Assembly (NCBI GenBank): GCA_015832175.1
Contig: WJXW01000014.1
Span: 1,240,001-1,304,000 of the forward strand
DNA: 64,000 nt
Source: Paraphaeosphaeria minitans
Lineage: Eukaryota; Ascomycota; Dothideomycetes; Pleosporales; Didymosphaeriaceae
Direction of reading: 5' to 3'
Shown here: positions 10,795 to 21,202 of the stretch, one piece after another
How positions within the stretch are numbered: the stretch's first letter is position 1
Layout of the letters: every line of letters starts with the position of its first letter
Translations under genes and position numbers: made by a program
Notes under the pieces: model-generated
Database searches by the model: none
What the model was told of the DNA's origin: nothing
What the model saw: only the letters and a program-made list of their open reading frames with translations

Positions 10795-11375
10795 TTACGT
10801 CGTGCGTCTCCCAGCCCGCATGCTTCGTCGCAGTGAATTCGCACCTGGACCGAAATTCGGCTGAGCATCGCCGAAGCCACATCCTCCGTCTCTTTCCTGC
10901 GCAGGAATCACAGCCGCGCATTTTCCAGAGTTTCTACCGCAACAAGCGGATGCGCAATCAGCATCCGACGCGCACACACCGGCGATGAATTGGGTTCCGA
11001 GTGCCTTTCCGGAGCCTGTGCCAGCCGCGGAAGTTGCCGCAGTAGATGGTCTCGTGCTACTTGAGGTAGCAAGAGTGCCGGTTCCAGCTGCAGAGGCTCC
11101 GTTGTTGGCGTTCGGGCCCGCATTGGGTGCCAGGTTACCGAAACCACACCCACCATCTCTTTCTTGCGCGGGGATCACGGCAGCACAAAGCCCACTTTGG
11201 AATCCACAGCACTGTGTAGCGCAGTCTGCATCGGAAGTGCAGGGACCGGTAATGAACTGTTTGCCATGAGCAGTAACGTAAAGAGACACTGATGGCTTGT
11301 TAGTCGTCCAGCTCAAGAATGATGTGGAAGTATCCTACAGTTGAAAAAAACAAGGAGCTTAAGCAACGGAGCCAT
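10795..11375 (-). CDS. BAS2-like cysteine-rich secreted protein with two tandem domains (2 exons)
   Basis: Predicted secreted effector-type protein of 176 aa. Exon 1 (11339-11375) encodes MAPLLKLLVFFN, the start of a signal peptide. A 50-nt intron (11289-11338; GTAGGA donor, CTAAC branch, CAG acceptor) leads to exon 2 (10795-11288). The mature part has two copies of a six-cysteine module of about 47 residues. Each opens with QFI-G-C--SDADCA-CC and closes with KCAAVIPAQERDGGCGFG or LCAAVIPAQERDGGCGFG. An Ala/Gly/Ser/Thr linker of about 40 residues separates them. The module matches my memory of Magnaporthe biotrophy-associated secreted protein 2 and its relatives, which normally carry one module. 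The tail after module 2 is basic (RRSMRAGRRTT). Family assignment is fairly firm; its role in host interaction is inference. Confidence 0.82.
11289..11338 (-). other. Intron in the BAS2-like gene
   Basis: A 50-nt GT-AG intron on the minus strand with a CTAAC branch-like motif shortly before the CAG. Removing it joins the signal-peptide exon (phase 1) to the cysteine-rich exon as NL-SLYVTAHGKQ. Confidence 0.75.
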
Positions 11376-13316
11376 CTTGTATGATATATATCGAATATTT
11401 GTTTACAAAAAGCTCTAGAATGTTTATAACGACTGCGTGACTTCACCTGGAAGTGTTTCGGGAAAGAGTGAGAAATGCAATGCGGAAAGTGCTCCTTGAA
11501 GCCACTGGTATGTCTAATGGACTAATTACAAGCTTGGAATCACCGTCCGCTTTGTATCCAGAGTAACATTGCAGGTTTAATCCGGAACGATCCACTCTGG
11601 TACTACGGGCTCTGCCTAGGGTAGAATCACCTCGTGCCGAAACACGAAGAAATCCTTGTAGCTTCCCCAAGCGGCTAAGACATGCAGTGGTCAGTAGAAT
11701 TGGTCGATATACCATGTGTAGCGCTGGACACCTTGTTTTGGCGGCAGTTTGGTTTACTAATGGGGCGGGAGAGGCGATCGTCGTGGCCACATTTTGGAAA
11801 CAGCTGAATCGAGCCGGTGGCTGTGCTCAGCTTTATGCGTTTGTTATTGGCGTGTGTCGAGATGGAGTACCAGGCCTGCGTTTCCAGTGTGCACGGTCTC
11901 GTGATGAACGACGGGCGGCACATCAACCCAATCGGAGCCTGGCCTACCTACAGTACCCACTTTTACGTGGCCTCGTGCGTCTGTTGCAGAGAATCGGCTG
12001 TTGCAGAGAATCGGGCCTCAAGGCATCTCAGGTTTCTCTTCTGTCTGAGGAATCTGCGAATCGTGGCCTTAAAAACCTCAGGGTACCGTATTCCCTGTTT
12101 TAATGGTAGGTAGGGGTCGAGCCGCGCGAGAAGGCGACCAAAACACAAACAGTCGCAGAGCCCCCGACAGCGTCGGAACTTTGTATCAATATCGTAATTC
12201 TACAGTAACAAAGCCCTAGCGTTTCTCATGCAATGTCTTTTTTTGATCTATGTAAGCCCCAGACGCCGTATGCACGGATCGCCATCTCCGGGTTCGTCAT
12301 CGGTACTACTTTCTTAAGTCGCACGTGTTTAAGATCGGTACTGATGCTTCAGTTCTCCAGTGTTCTCGATGGCCTATGGTACCCGCACCGAACATGCAAA
12401 CCGTTAGCAACTAAGTATGTCAAGCAGGTGTTGGGTGGCAAAAAGCTCGCTGATATATGAGACATCACCTCACAGTTTGTGGTGTCACGCAAGCAAAAGT
12501 CCGGTAGGTATCGATACTATGAAGCGCGCAACCGATCAATACACCTGGAGGGTTTCCCTTGTTTTGTAGAAAATAGAATTTTCCCATGAAGCCGAACATC
12601 ATTTCCATTTCTCTTGTGACCCGGACGATATCTGTCCTTCTTTTTCTTAAAGCAATGCCTACCAAACCGTGAGCCCGGGCATTGCGACTCTGATGACGCG
12701 CATTATTTATATGCTATTATGTGCGTTTTAGACCCAAGTTCGAGTTCTTCTCCAACTTCAAGTACATCGCTCATCATTACTGCAGGTAAGTAACACAACT
12801 AGTAACGGTAGGAGTCTATGGTTGACCGCTAATACGTATCGATGTTTGGCCTTATTTCAGCGTGACTTTGAAAGCAAGTAAATTCGAATCAATTCTACAT
12901 GTTGCGAGGACAAATGGGACTGCCCGCCACACTTAGCTAACGCCGCCAGGGGCTGGTTTAAATTCAAGAAACGTCCCGAGATGCAACTCTTCGCTATCGC
13001 AATTTGATGCTGGGTTATAGGACACACAACGAGATTCTATCACATCACTGGACTAACCTATGGATAGTGTCGTCTTTCGTCATCTCCAAGCTACTCGCGA
13101 TTGGTGCATCTTTGAAGCTCTATTTATACTGCACGTATGTAGTGGGGTACATCGCCGTGTACACTAAGGCTGGATCTCGCCTAGTCTCTGCCCAAACATA
13201 GGTAGAAATCTTACTGCCCTGCTCCTATATCAGTAGATATCTGGACGCTCTTTCCCCACTGCTTCTACCGTACCCCCAGCGTCTAAATAGTTGGCAATAT
13301 ATCAACAAAGACGACA
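11376..13316. other. Intergenic, no convincing gene
   Basis: About 1.9 kb with short unrecognised frames on both strands. A 12-bp duplication (AGAGAATCGGCT/GC) is visible near 11987-12013. Nothing else stands out. Confidence 0.35.
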
Positions 13317-14362
13317 ATGGCGACAGCTCAGTCATGTTCCGCTCGATTAGGTCATCACATGGTGTTCACCATACCCCGCGCAGCGTCCCATCTGTTATTG
13401 AAACTACTGAATCTACCCCAACAGCACTCAGTTCATCGCCACTCCAATAATTTGGATGGATATATTTTCCTTCCTGCGGCAGCACCACGCTTCAGACAAT
13501 CTCTGCCAGGAAAGGCGATCCAAGAGTGGACAGAGGAAGAGAAGACAACTTTGAAAGATGCGATGCAAAGTAGCTTCGATAACTAACTTGGCTTAATCGA
13601 GGAAGCGGAGAAGCACAGCAAGAGTACTTTTGTTAAAGAACACCTGAATTGGATGGCATCTCCTGTTGCTGAGGCTCGTCTGTATGGGCATCAGAAGAGC
13701 AACTCGAGCACTGCAACACAGTTTCAGGTGCACTGGAAGACTCAACATATAAGCGACGCAAGAAATGAAGATAACATAACTTGTCTTCCCGACGCGTTTC
13801 TGCTCCAGAAGATCAAAGCCACCTTCCTCATCCGCCATCCCGCTCTCACTTTCCCCAGCTGTCTGCGTACAGCCATCGACAACGAAGGCGCCTCATCGGT
13901 AATAGACGAGGAGAAGATCCAACAGTGGGAATGTACCTACTTTTGGATCTGTCTCTGTACACCTTCTACACCAAATCGGTAGCGGAATCCGATCGCAGAA
14001 GCTTTGTCGATGGAGTTGAATATCCAATTGTGTTTGATGCGCAAGACCTCGCGGACGAAGCTCTTGTGAGGAAATACGCGAAGTCTGTTGGGCTGGATGA
14101 GGACAAAGTGCGTTTCTCGTGGAAGGCTGCGGAAGAGACAGAGCTAGCTAGGCTTGGAAAGATAGAGAAGAGAATGAATAGCACCATTCTTGCGAGCAGT
14201 GGGATCGAACAGGGCATACTGGATGCCGCGCTAGACACAGATGGTCTGAAGGAGGAGTGGAAGAGCGAATTCGGAGAGGTGTTGAGCGAAAGGCTCGTAA
14301 GGCTTGAAAACGGCAGCACGGAGGCTTACGAAGCACTCAAACGCGTGAGGTTGAGAGTGTGA
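13317..14362 (+). pseudogene. Sulfotransferase-like P-loop protein, disrupted by a nonsense codon and a frameshift
   Basis: Three collinear blocks together read as a fungal sulfotransferase-like protein of about 345 aa. Block 1 (13317-13583) has the N-terminal loop MVFTIPRAASHLLLKLL, corresponding to the 5'-phosphosulfate loop of PAPS enzymes. It ends at TAA (13584-13586), where relatives I recall have Trp. Block 2 continues in the same frame (LGLIEEAEKHSK...) through FLIRHPALTFPSCLRT, which fits the 3'-phosphate-binding Arg/Ser motif. Near 13940 the frame shifts by one base, after TYFW. Block 3 (DLSLYTFYTK ... to 14362) is in the +1 frame. TGG to TAA needs two G-to-A changes. The ends are otherwise well preserved, so inactivation looks recent, unless the shift is a sequencing error. 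Confidence 0.75.
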
Positions 14363-15741
14363 TATTGTTCTGTTGAGCGCAAATGTCTCCATAAGGAAAG
14401 TTTTGCGGATCCATGGGGGGAGCCAGGTAACGAAGCGGTCAATCATGTTCATGACAATGACTCTCTTCGCACGGCAGTCATAACTCTCCGTACTAAACAG
14501 TCCAATACATCGATTTTGTTATGGTGGAGATGAGCTCAGAACTTTAAGTCAGCAATGATTACGAAAATGGTGAAGACTGTCAGCGTAGTAAGAAGAAGAC
14601 AGAACTGCTTAGGAAGGTGGTACTGCGTCTAAGAAGAGAAAGGGAAGCGCCAAGCTGGTGAACGAGAAGTAAACGGTGAAAACGACAATACCTACAATAG
14701 TAGTATGTGTATCCTAAAACAGAGTATTTCTTAGTCTACAGTTTGCGTTCATGCTATACTTCTAACGTAATAGAAAAGCATTTTGTTAACGAAATCCAAC
14801 GACGCCTCCTCGATTGTCCTACTCCGCTAGAGATCAAGGCAGAATTAAAGAAGGTTGGCTTTGATCGCAAAGACGCCCTTATCTTGTAGGTACTGGAACC
14901 TGAACCCTGCCGAAATCTAATGTCTGGGCTGCATATTCCACAAGGACCCAAAGTTCTTCATCATCATCATCATTATTAGGTCAGACGAGCTTGAGCCAGA
15001 GTTCGATGTCTTTCCTGTTATGCAGTTGTTCAGATGCACATTGAACCTGCCGGTGTTTCAGCTCAAACTAGCATACCGACTCATGTGGTTCTGTGCGCAA
15101 GTTCTAGTTTGCTCGATGTGGCTACCACTCAAAGTCTGTTGAATACACATTTAGAATATGACCAGTCCGTCCATATACCCCCGTATCTAGGATAGGTAAG
15201 TTGCTATGCACATTCGTTGTGAACATCATCAACAGCGATACTGAATATAATAGCCAAATTAGTCTTCACTGCCTAACATTGCTGGTGAAACGCGAGGCGT
15301 ACAAAACTCTGGTTCTGATGGCCCACTGCTCAGGTTCGACAAGTACACGTACTGAAGGGACTGGCCTCAAGCCAGTGACTACGTAGGTAGACTATCGTTG
15401 CGCCACGGCATTTGGACGGGTATCTCCAACCAATCAAAACTAATTGCGCACCACTATGTTTTCCGGCTTGTAAACTTGGAGAACTTGTTTTCTAGAATAA
15501 GAACTATCACGATATCTCATTCGCAGATTCTATCGAATAAGGGGCATATGAAGTCATGTCATGAATACATCGTCCAATGGACACCGATTGCGCCATCTGG
15601 GTTATGGATTGAATAGATTAGTATAGTAAGGTGTAAGTGGCCGACGATCCAATAGGAGATGAATTTTGTAAAGAGGATGGAGTTGAGCGGAAATATACAA
15701 TTTACTCCTGCTAGGCTGACGTATTCCCCTCGCTCTGTTAC
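14363..15741. other. Intergenic, no convincing gene
   Basis: A 60-codon frame at 14707-14889 (+) includes a protein-like stretch (RLLDCPTPLEIKAELKKVGF) but begins and ends abruptly and is not recognised. A short ATC/CAT run lies at 14958-14975. Otherwise nothing seen. Confidence 0.3.
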
Positions 15742-16111
15742 ATGCAGTTTATTAGTATCAGAGCAAGTATGAATGCAACGATTTTCTCGCATACTATTGT
15801 CCTTTTTAGCATTACAACACTCGCACTGCACGCTGGAGGCATCGATACCGAGATGACTCGGTCGGACGAGACGTTCATCAAGGGTCTTGAGGAACGTAAG
15901 TGCTCCCTTGTGGATGGAACAAATGCGATTCTCGAACGTATGCTGATAACGTGCAGTCTTGATGAATACCGTGAAATTTCCCGGGGGTTGTGTTTGGCTC
16001 AGTGAGGCCGAAAGAAAATGGCTCATTAGAAGATACCTGGCTATTCCACGGGAGGTGGAGAGACCAGAGCAGAGACAACACAAGATGAAGTCGTTGTCGA
16101 AGATAACCTAA
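15742..16111 (+). CDS. Candidate small secreted protein (2 exons, 102 aa)
   Basis: Unrecognised family. The unspliced frame stops at 16005. A textbook intron at 15896-15956 (donor GTAAGT, branch-like GCTGATAAC, acceptor GCAG, 61 nt) instead opens a second coding exon to TAA at 16109-16111. The N-terminus has a hydrophobic core typical of a signal peptide (TIVLFSITTLALHAGG). Translation may start at 15742 or at the second ATG, 15769, which gives 93 aa and a more compact signal. The mature part is short and charged (ETFIKGLEELLMNTVKFPGG, then WLSEAERKWLIRRYLAI, basic tail) with one cysteine. A 174-codon frame on the opposite strand overlaps but has no recognisable features. Splice signals and signal peptide support a real gene; transcript evidence is lacking. 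Confidence 0.5.
15896..15956 (+). other. Intron in the small secreted protein candidate
   Basis: A 61-nt interval with perfect donor GTAAGT, branch-like CTGATAAC 7 nt before the end, and GCAG acceptor. Its removal replaces a short out-of-frame tail with 51 further codons. Confidence 0.55.
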
Positions 16112-16334
16112 ACGCAAAACTGGTGCTCTGAGTGAATTGAACTTGGGCTGTAGAATTTTGCTGCACTGTGGTCAATCACAGATACTTCGATGCGCAAATT
16201 GCATTGCAATAACCTGACATTGACTTTAGCACAGAGGAGGATGGACTATCTTCGCTTGAACCTTTGTGTGGCATTATCCTACTAGCCTACAGACCCCCAA
16301 GCAATGAGAAACAAATGCACCGGCCTCGTATTCT

Positions 16335-17562
16335 TCAAACGTCAGACTTCGTGGTCGCTCCAAGTGCTTCTCCGCTCTTCGGGATCAAGAAGTCGCTCGA
16401 AGGCACTCTCCCATCGCTTAGCCTAGCCTTCTTCAGCGTACTTGGATCCACACTGACAAAGCTGGAGTTAGACCACGTCCCACTCTGCCATGAATTACCC
16501 GAAGCCTTGACAGTCGACACGAGTGTCACCTGTGAGCTACCAACATTACTAACTGCGATGTTCGACTTGAGGCTCGAGCTCGAGCTGCGGAAGTTGAAGC
16601 CCACGTCGCCGTTGTTCCAGGCGGTGTTGCGTTCCACCGTGAGGCTTCCAGGATTACCATTGTCGATGAAGCCTTTCTTGGCATTCGAAAAGGCAATGCT
16701 GTTGCGTACGATATGGTTGGCAGGTGGATTGTCGGTAATGCCGAGCTTGAAGCCGTTTCCGTCACCGTTGAACTCGGAAAACCCCCAACGGTTGAATCCA
16801 TTCCCCCATGCATACACTTCCTCGACGGTGACTGGGGACCCGAACATGAATAGGTCAAGTCCATCATCAACGTTGTCCCAAAGGCGCGCGTTGCGTAGGA
16901 CATTACCCTCACCTGATCCCTCCTTGCAGGCAAAACCATCGGCGGATTCGCCGTTCTTGCGGGGGTCCCGGTTACGGTAGGAGTCGAGGTAGAGAACGGT
17001 GTTGTTTGAGGAAGCTCCTTCGATTTGGAAACCAGTTTCATAGTTATCATGTGTGGTGATAAGTTCATAGTAATTATGGGAGGCGTCATGAGCATAGATG
17101 CCGTATCGTCCGTTAATCAGCCTAAGGCTTGTCAGTTGGAATAGTATTGGTATTATTCAGTGACACTCACTCTAGGTTGTAGAACTTCCAGTAATTGGCA
17201 TTTTGGATATGGAACACGCCACGCTCCTTGTTGGGCAGCGATTCACCCAGCCCGTACGGAGTACCAGGCAGATCTTCGCCATCGATGATGACCTTCTCAC
17301 TCTGGTATGAGCGAACTGTTACTGGTGACGTACGTGTGCCGTTCGTTTTGAACTGGATGTTCGTCGTGGGCTTGTATGTACCGGCTCGAAGATAGATAGT
17401 GTCACCTGCAATTGCAGCATTGACTGCGGATTGGATGGATCCAAAGGGTGCCGTTGAAGTGCCGCTGCCAGTTCCTGCAGGCGACACGTAGATTTCTCTG
17501 GCGTTCGAGAGACCACTCAGTGCGGATATAGCAACTATAGCAGCTTTGTGGATGTCAGGCAT
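16335..17562 (-). CDS. Secreted pectate lyase, polysaccharide lyase family 9 (2 exons)
   Basis: Right-handed parallel beta-helix enzyme that cleaves pectate by Ca2+-dependent beta-elimination outside the cell; 392 aa. Exon 1 is 17562-17171, exon 2 is 17121-16335. The 49-nt intron (17122-17170, GTGAGT...TTAG) joins YNLE to LINGRYG in frame. The signal peptide is about residues 1-21 (cut near SNA-RE). The start of the helix (REIYVSPAGTGSGTSTAPF) is typical of the family. Residues D192, D216, D217 and D220 (SADGF, then WDNVDDGLDL) and K256 (GNGFKLG) have the same mutual spacing as the Ca2+ ligands D209, D233, D234, D237 and the base K273 that I recall for Dickeya Pel9A. It therefore looks catalytically intact. 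The upstream frame to 17631 is rejected because the ATG at 17562 directly begins the signal peptide. Confidence 0.9.
17122..17170 (-). other. Intron in the PL9 pectate lyase gene
   Basis: 49 nt, GTGAGT donor, CTGAC branch-like motif and TTAG acceptor on the minus strand. The split codon is the Glu of YNLE. Confidence 0.8.
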
Positions 17563-18081
17563 GGTGAATTTTCGTGGGCAGTGTTCACTTGTTAGTGGAA
17601 GAGCGTGTCTGCCGCGCTTGCCATCAGGCAAACAGTCAACTCATATATATCCCTGACATTGCTCCGGACATGGCAGCGAGGTAAAATCCGTCCGCCAGAC
17701 TAGCTACAGTACTGTGCTAATTTTCTCCTTTCACTGTAATTGTTCTGCAAGCTAGGGATTAAGGCCTGGCAATTGATTAAGGATGGCATGTGTCGTGGTG
17801 GAAAGATCCCCACCAATTGGAGGAAGGGCTAGGTATATTAATTTGTTGCCCTAATAGCATTGCAGGACCGCTTGGCGATCCAAGCATCAAATATAGGAAG
17901 TGCGCGTGTGCACTCAAATTCTCCGTAAATGCTTGAGTCGGGAATGTCATACGTTTGCGGAGCGATAGGTATCGCACATGTCCAAAGAACAACTCTTTTC
18001 CTGCGTGCTCTTTCGCTGTTCAGCCCTCTGCATCGTCTGTTTCGATATGATAATACTCGTACCAAATTTTCATAGAACACA
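17563..18081. other. Intergenic region upstream of the pectate lyase
   Basis: Promoter side of the pectate lyase and 3' flank of the lactate dehydrogenase gene. A TATATATA element at about 17642-17649 lies about 80 bp upstream of the ATG and could serve as a TATA box. No gene seen. Confidence 0.35.
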
Positions 18082-19129
18082 TCATGCGTGCTTCTCAAGT
18101 GCGTGCCTTAGCTCATCGTCCGCTTTGAGTTCTTTCTCTGCACCCTCAATGATGGCTCTCAGCCCAACCGCACAGTCTTCCAGCAACTTCTGTTCGTCCC
18201 CGTCCAACTGAGTTGGCATCGCACGCAAGATACCCTTGCGGCCAATGACTGCTGGCATGGACAGGCAACATGAAAATCTCGGCTGAAAGAATGAGAGTGG
18301 GCGCACTGTACGGCTGTCGAACAAGATGTACTTGCAGATGCTGGCAGCCACATTACCGATGCCATAAGCAGTACATCCCTTTGCCGCAATGATAGCACCG
18401 GCAGCACCGCGCGTGTGGCTTTCGATGTCAGTCTTGAACTCATCGGTCAGCTGATCCGACAAGGCGAGATGTAGTGGTGTTGATCCGATGCTAGCGTTGC
18501 TCCACGCAACGAACTGGCTATCGCCGTGTTCTCCTAGCACGTACGCATCGATGCTGCTCGGGCTGACTTGGGCCTTCTGCGCCAGGATGCCACGGAGACG
18601 CGCAGAGTCCAGACTCGTACCCGTACCGAGGACTTGCGATTCTGGAAGACCGGAAAGCTTACGGGCGAAGTACGTTAGGACATCTACAGGATTGGCGACA
18701 AGAAGCAGGATTGTGTGGGGCGATATGGGTGACATTGATGTGAATATGGAAGTAAGGATGATGAGGTTCCTGTTGAGCAGAGACAGGCGCGATTCGCCTT
18801 CAAGTAGATTCGAGTCAGCAGTCGTGCGTGGTGAAAGACTGGCTGCACAGAACAAGCTTACCAGGCTTCTGCTTCGCCCCAGCGGTGATCACTACGATGT
18901 CCGACTGTCCCGCCTCTTGATGCGTCCCAGCTCTGATCTTCGTCGCGGCTCGCCCACCATAGGTTGCATCGCCCAAGTCTCTCACTTGGGCTTCCAGCAG
19001 CTCTTTCTTAGGGTCAACCAGAATGACCTCGCTGCAAATGGGATTTTGGAGCAGCGTATAGGCAAGCGTGGCGCCCACTTCGCCGCAGCCTAGAATGGCG
19101 ATGCTCGTTTTCAAACGCTGTTCTGCCAT
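18082..19129 (-). CDS. L-lactate dehydrogenase (2 exons)
   Basis: NAD-dependent cytosolic enzyme interconverting pyruvate and L-lactate; 327 aa, normal for the family. Exon 1 is 19129-18862, exon 2 is 18797-18082. The intron is 64 nt (18798-18861; GTAAGC...GAAG) and joins KPG to ESRL. The Rossmann motif is GCGEVG (residues 14-19) with D39 as the NAD-ribose-binding acidic residue. Q87 in KQKPGESR is the position that separates lactate (Gln) from malate (Arg) dehydrogenases, so pyruvate is the expected substrate. D153/R156 (SLDSARLRG) and H180 (GEHGD) are the catalytic and substrate-binding residues. All are present. Paralogues in fungi differ in physiological role, which cannot be judged here. 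Confidence 0.92.
18798..18861 (-). other. Intron in the L-lactate dehydrogenase gene
   Basis: 64-nt GT-AG intron. The split codon is Gly of the KPGESR substrate loop, a position where the reading frame of both exons matches the family without gap. Confidence 0.85.
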
Positions 19130-19495
19130 GCTGATGCGACTGTGAGGTCCTTTTTCCGACGGGCGAGGGTTGGACTTTCCGAAGAGTTTGTGACAGCCGG
19201 GTTCCGATCAACAAACAAAGACGGCGCGAAGTTGTATAATCACACGTCGACAGCTATATGAATGAGAAGTGACGAGCCTTGAAGTAGGCAGCGCGATCAG
19301 GAGATTCACGTACGATACTGCAGCGTCGGCGCCAAGGGCTGGTCTAGGCGTTACCTACCTACCGACAGCCTCACGTACCCCGCTATCGTGTTTGCTGCGT
19401 GCCGTCAATCCGGGCAGCTGTCTTCAGATGGCAATTGTAACGGGAACTAGATGGCATGATATCTATCTACGAATGTCGCTCGCTCTAGGCCGTGG
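19130..19495. other. Intergenic between lactate dehydrogenase and monooxygenase genes
   Basis: 366 bp containing the promoter of the lactate dehydrogenase gene and the 3' end of the monooxygenase gene. A short CCTACCTACC motif occurs near 19351-19362. Nothing else supported. Confidence 0.35.
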
Positions 19496-20788
19496 TCAAT
19501 AATTCAAGTCGCGTGTCGTGACGTCTTCAATGAAATGGGCCTCCCGATAGGACCGTGTCCACCACAAGTACCACGGTACAATGGTCAATTTGATCTTATG
19601 TCCCAACCAACCCGCATCGTTAACCGTCTTGACCACGCTCTGACTTTCGTCGAAGGCGGTATCGATCCGTTGTCTTCTCAACCTTTCATACGCGTCGAAC
19701 GCTTCCTTTACAGGCGCTTCGTCATCCTTCTCCATCCACCGCCCTAGACAGCGCGCAAATAGAACGCCATCTTCGAATACGATGCCTGTGGACTCCCCTT
19801 GGGGGGGCATGGCGTGCGCAGAATCGCCTATCAACATGACGCGGTCCGTCGCCCACTTGCCACCTTTGCTGAGAGTGAAGACGGGCCAGAGATAGAGGTC
19901 TTGGGCGTCTTCGATGAGATGGTTTATGAGAGGATTTGCGGCACCGGCGTAGCGTTCGAGCATGTCCTGTCGTGTTTTATCTGCATCTGCGCCGCGCGCT
20001 TTCCAGCCATCTCGAGAGACAATCTCGGGCACTTGCATCAGGGCACCCACGTAGATGGAGTCCTTGTTTTCATCGAGGAAGGACGTTAAAAGCATGCCTC
20101 GACGCCCAAAATTCATGCCAGACGTTTCAAAGTGCGTCTCTTCGTATGCGCCCGAAGCCGTCTTGCGGCGGGGTGCGAAGCCGAAGGCATTGCAGATGCC
20201 AGAGTATATGCTTTTGCGTTCAGGCTCAACATGCTTGAGTCGCGTCACGGAGTGGATGCCGTCGCAGCCAATCAGGATGTCTGCGTTCACAGTCTCGCCG
20301 TCCTCGAAGGCCAAGTGGACGCCGTTCGCATCTTCCTTGATGTCGGTAGTTTTTTTGCCGCAGATGAGCTTGATGTTTGAGTGCTTTTCGATGGCAGCCA
20401 AGACGCCCTTTAGGCTTTCGCCTCTGGTTATCCGAAGTGCCGTAAAAGGGGGATTGCCTAAACCTTTGCCTTTAGGGCCGCGAAAGCTGCTCTCGGATAG
20501 TTTTGACCCGCTATACAGATCAAACACTTCGACCGCACCGCACGCCTTGCCGTAGTTGTTTGCCCGGATTTCCTGCAAGGCGCCCAGATGCGAAAGGAGC
20601 CGCAGAGCATTGGGGGTAAGATTGACAGCTCCACCTATGGTAGCAGGTGAAGGTCTAACCTCATAAAGTGTGATTTGGGGCGGTGGTCGTGAAGTTGGTG
20701 CAAATTTGGTGAGAGCGAGAGCGGTGGTCAAGCCTGCTATGCCGCCGCCGAGAATGATGATGTTGAGTGGCAAGTCTACTTTGGCCAT
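19496..20788 (-). CDS. FAD-dependent monooxygenase, salicylate-hydroxylase-like
   Basis: Group A flavoprotein hydroxylase of 430 aa, single exon, starting at the ATG of MAKVDLP. Such enzymes use NAD(P)H and O2 to hydroxylate aromatic or polyketide-like substrates. Motifs: ADP-binding GGGIAGL (residues 14-20); the DG motif in ILIGCDGIHS (D176-G177), which contacts FAD and NAD(P)H; and the second FAD motif MLIGDSAHAMPPQGES (GD at 321-322). The C-terminal region (WWTRSYREAHF) is typical of the fungal branch. No N-terminal signal or clear membrane anchor is seen. Such genes occur in both catabolic and secondary-metabolite settings. No polyketide synthase or similar backbone gene is near, so a specific pathway cannot be named. 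Confidence 0.88.
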   Translation of the reverse strand: MAKVDLPLNIIILGGGIAGLTTALALTKFAPTSRPPPQITLYEVRPSPATIGGAVNLTPNALRLLSHLGALQEIRANNYGKACGAVEVFDLYSGSKLSESSFRGPKGKGLGNPPFTALRITRGESLKGVLAAIEKHSNIKLICGKKTTDIKEDANGVHLAFEDGETVNADILIGCDGIHSVTRLKHVEPERKSIYSGICNAFGFAPRRKTASGAYEETHFETSGMNFGRRGMLLTSFLDENKDSIYVGALMQVPEIVSRDGWKARGADADKTRQDMLERYAGAANPLINHLIEDAQDLYLWPVFTLSKGGKWATDRVMLIGDSAHAMPPQGESTGIVFEDGVLFARCLGRWMEKDDEAPVKEAFDAYERLRRQRIDTAFDESQSVVKTVNDAGWLGHKIKLTIVPWYLWWTRSYREAHFIEDVTTRDLNY

Positions 20789-21202
20789 GGTGATTGTACA
20801 ATACACTGGTCGCGTGCGGAGCAGAGGCTTTCAAATCGCTGTCGACAGTCTCAAGCCTAAATAGATTCCATCTTGCATTTGATCTGGCATGTGTACGAAA
20901 GCTCATGTTCCGGTCCGGTGCAGTAGGGCTGACTACATGGCCTATTGTGAGCCAGCGCGCGAACTTCGGCAACGGTTGGGGAACCGATGGGCCGTCCCGA
21001 ACCGGCCGGAGGTGCTCCACGAGCCGGCTCGTCGTTGGCATGCTATTCTGAGCATGCTTCCAGGCACCGCGTGAGCGCTGCATGGCGTACTGGCAGGATG
21101 ATGGTCTTGCGTAAAAAGAAAACAGGTTGGACACCGTGTCAAGACACGGCTTGCAGCGACGGAGAGGCCTGTCTCGCCATACATTGCGCGGACGCACCTT
21201 TA
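20789..21202. promoter_or_regulatory. Upstream region of the FAD monooxygenase gene
   Basis: 414 bp between the monooxygenase start and the ILM1 stop. It must hold the monooxygenase promoter and the ILM1 3' end. No clear TATA box or operator recognised. Confidence 0.35.

Noticed and set aside
15559..16083. 174-codon minus-strand frame
   Set aside because: Overlaps the spliced plus-strand candidate; irregular composition, no domain, and the plus-strand reading has consensus splice sites.
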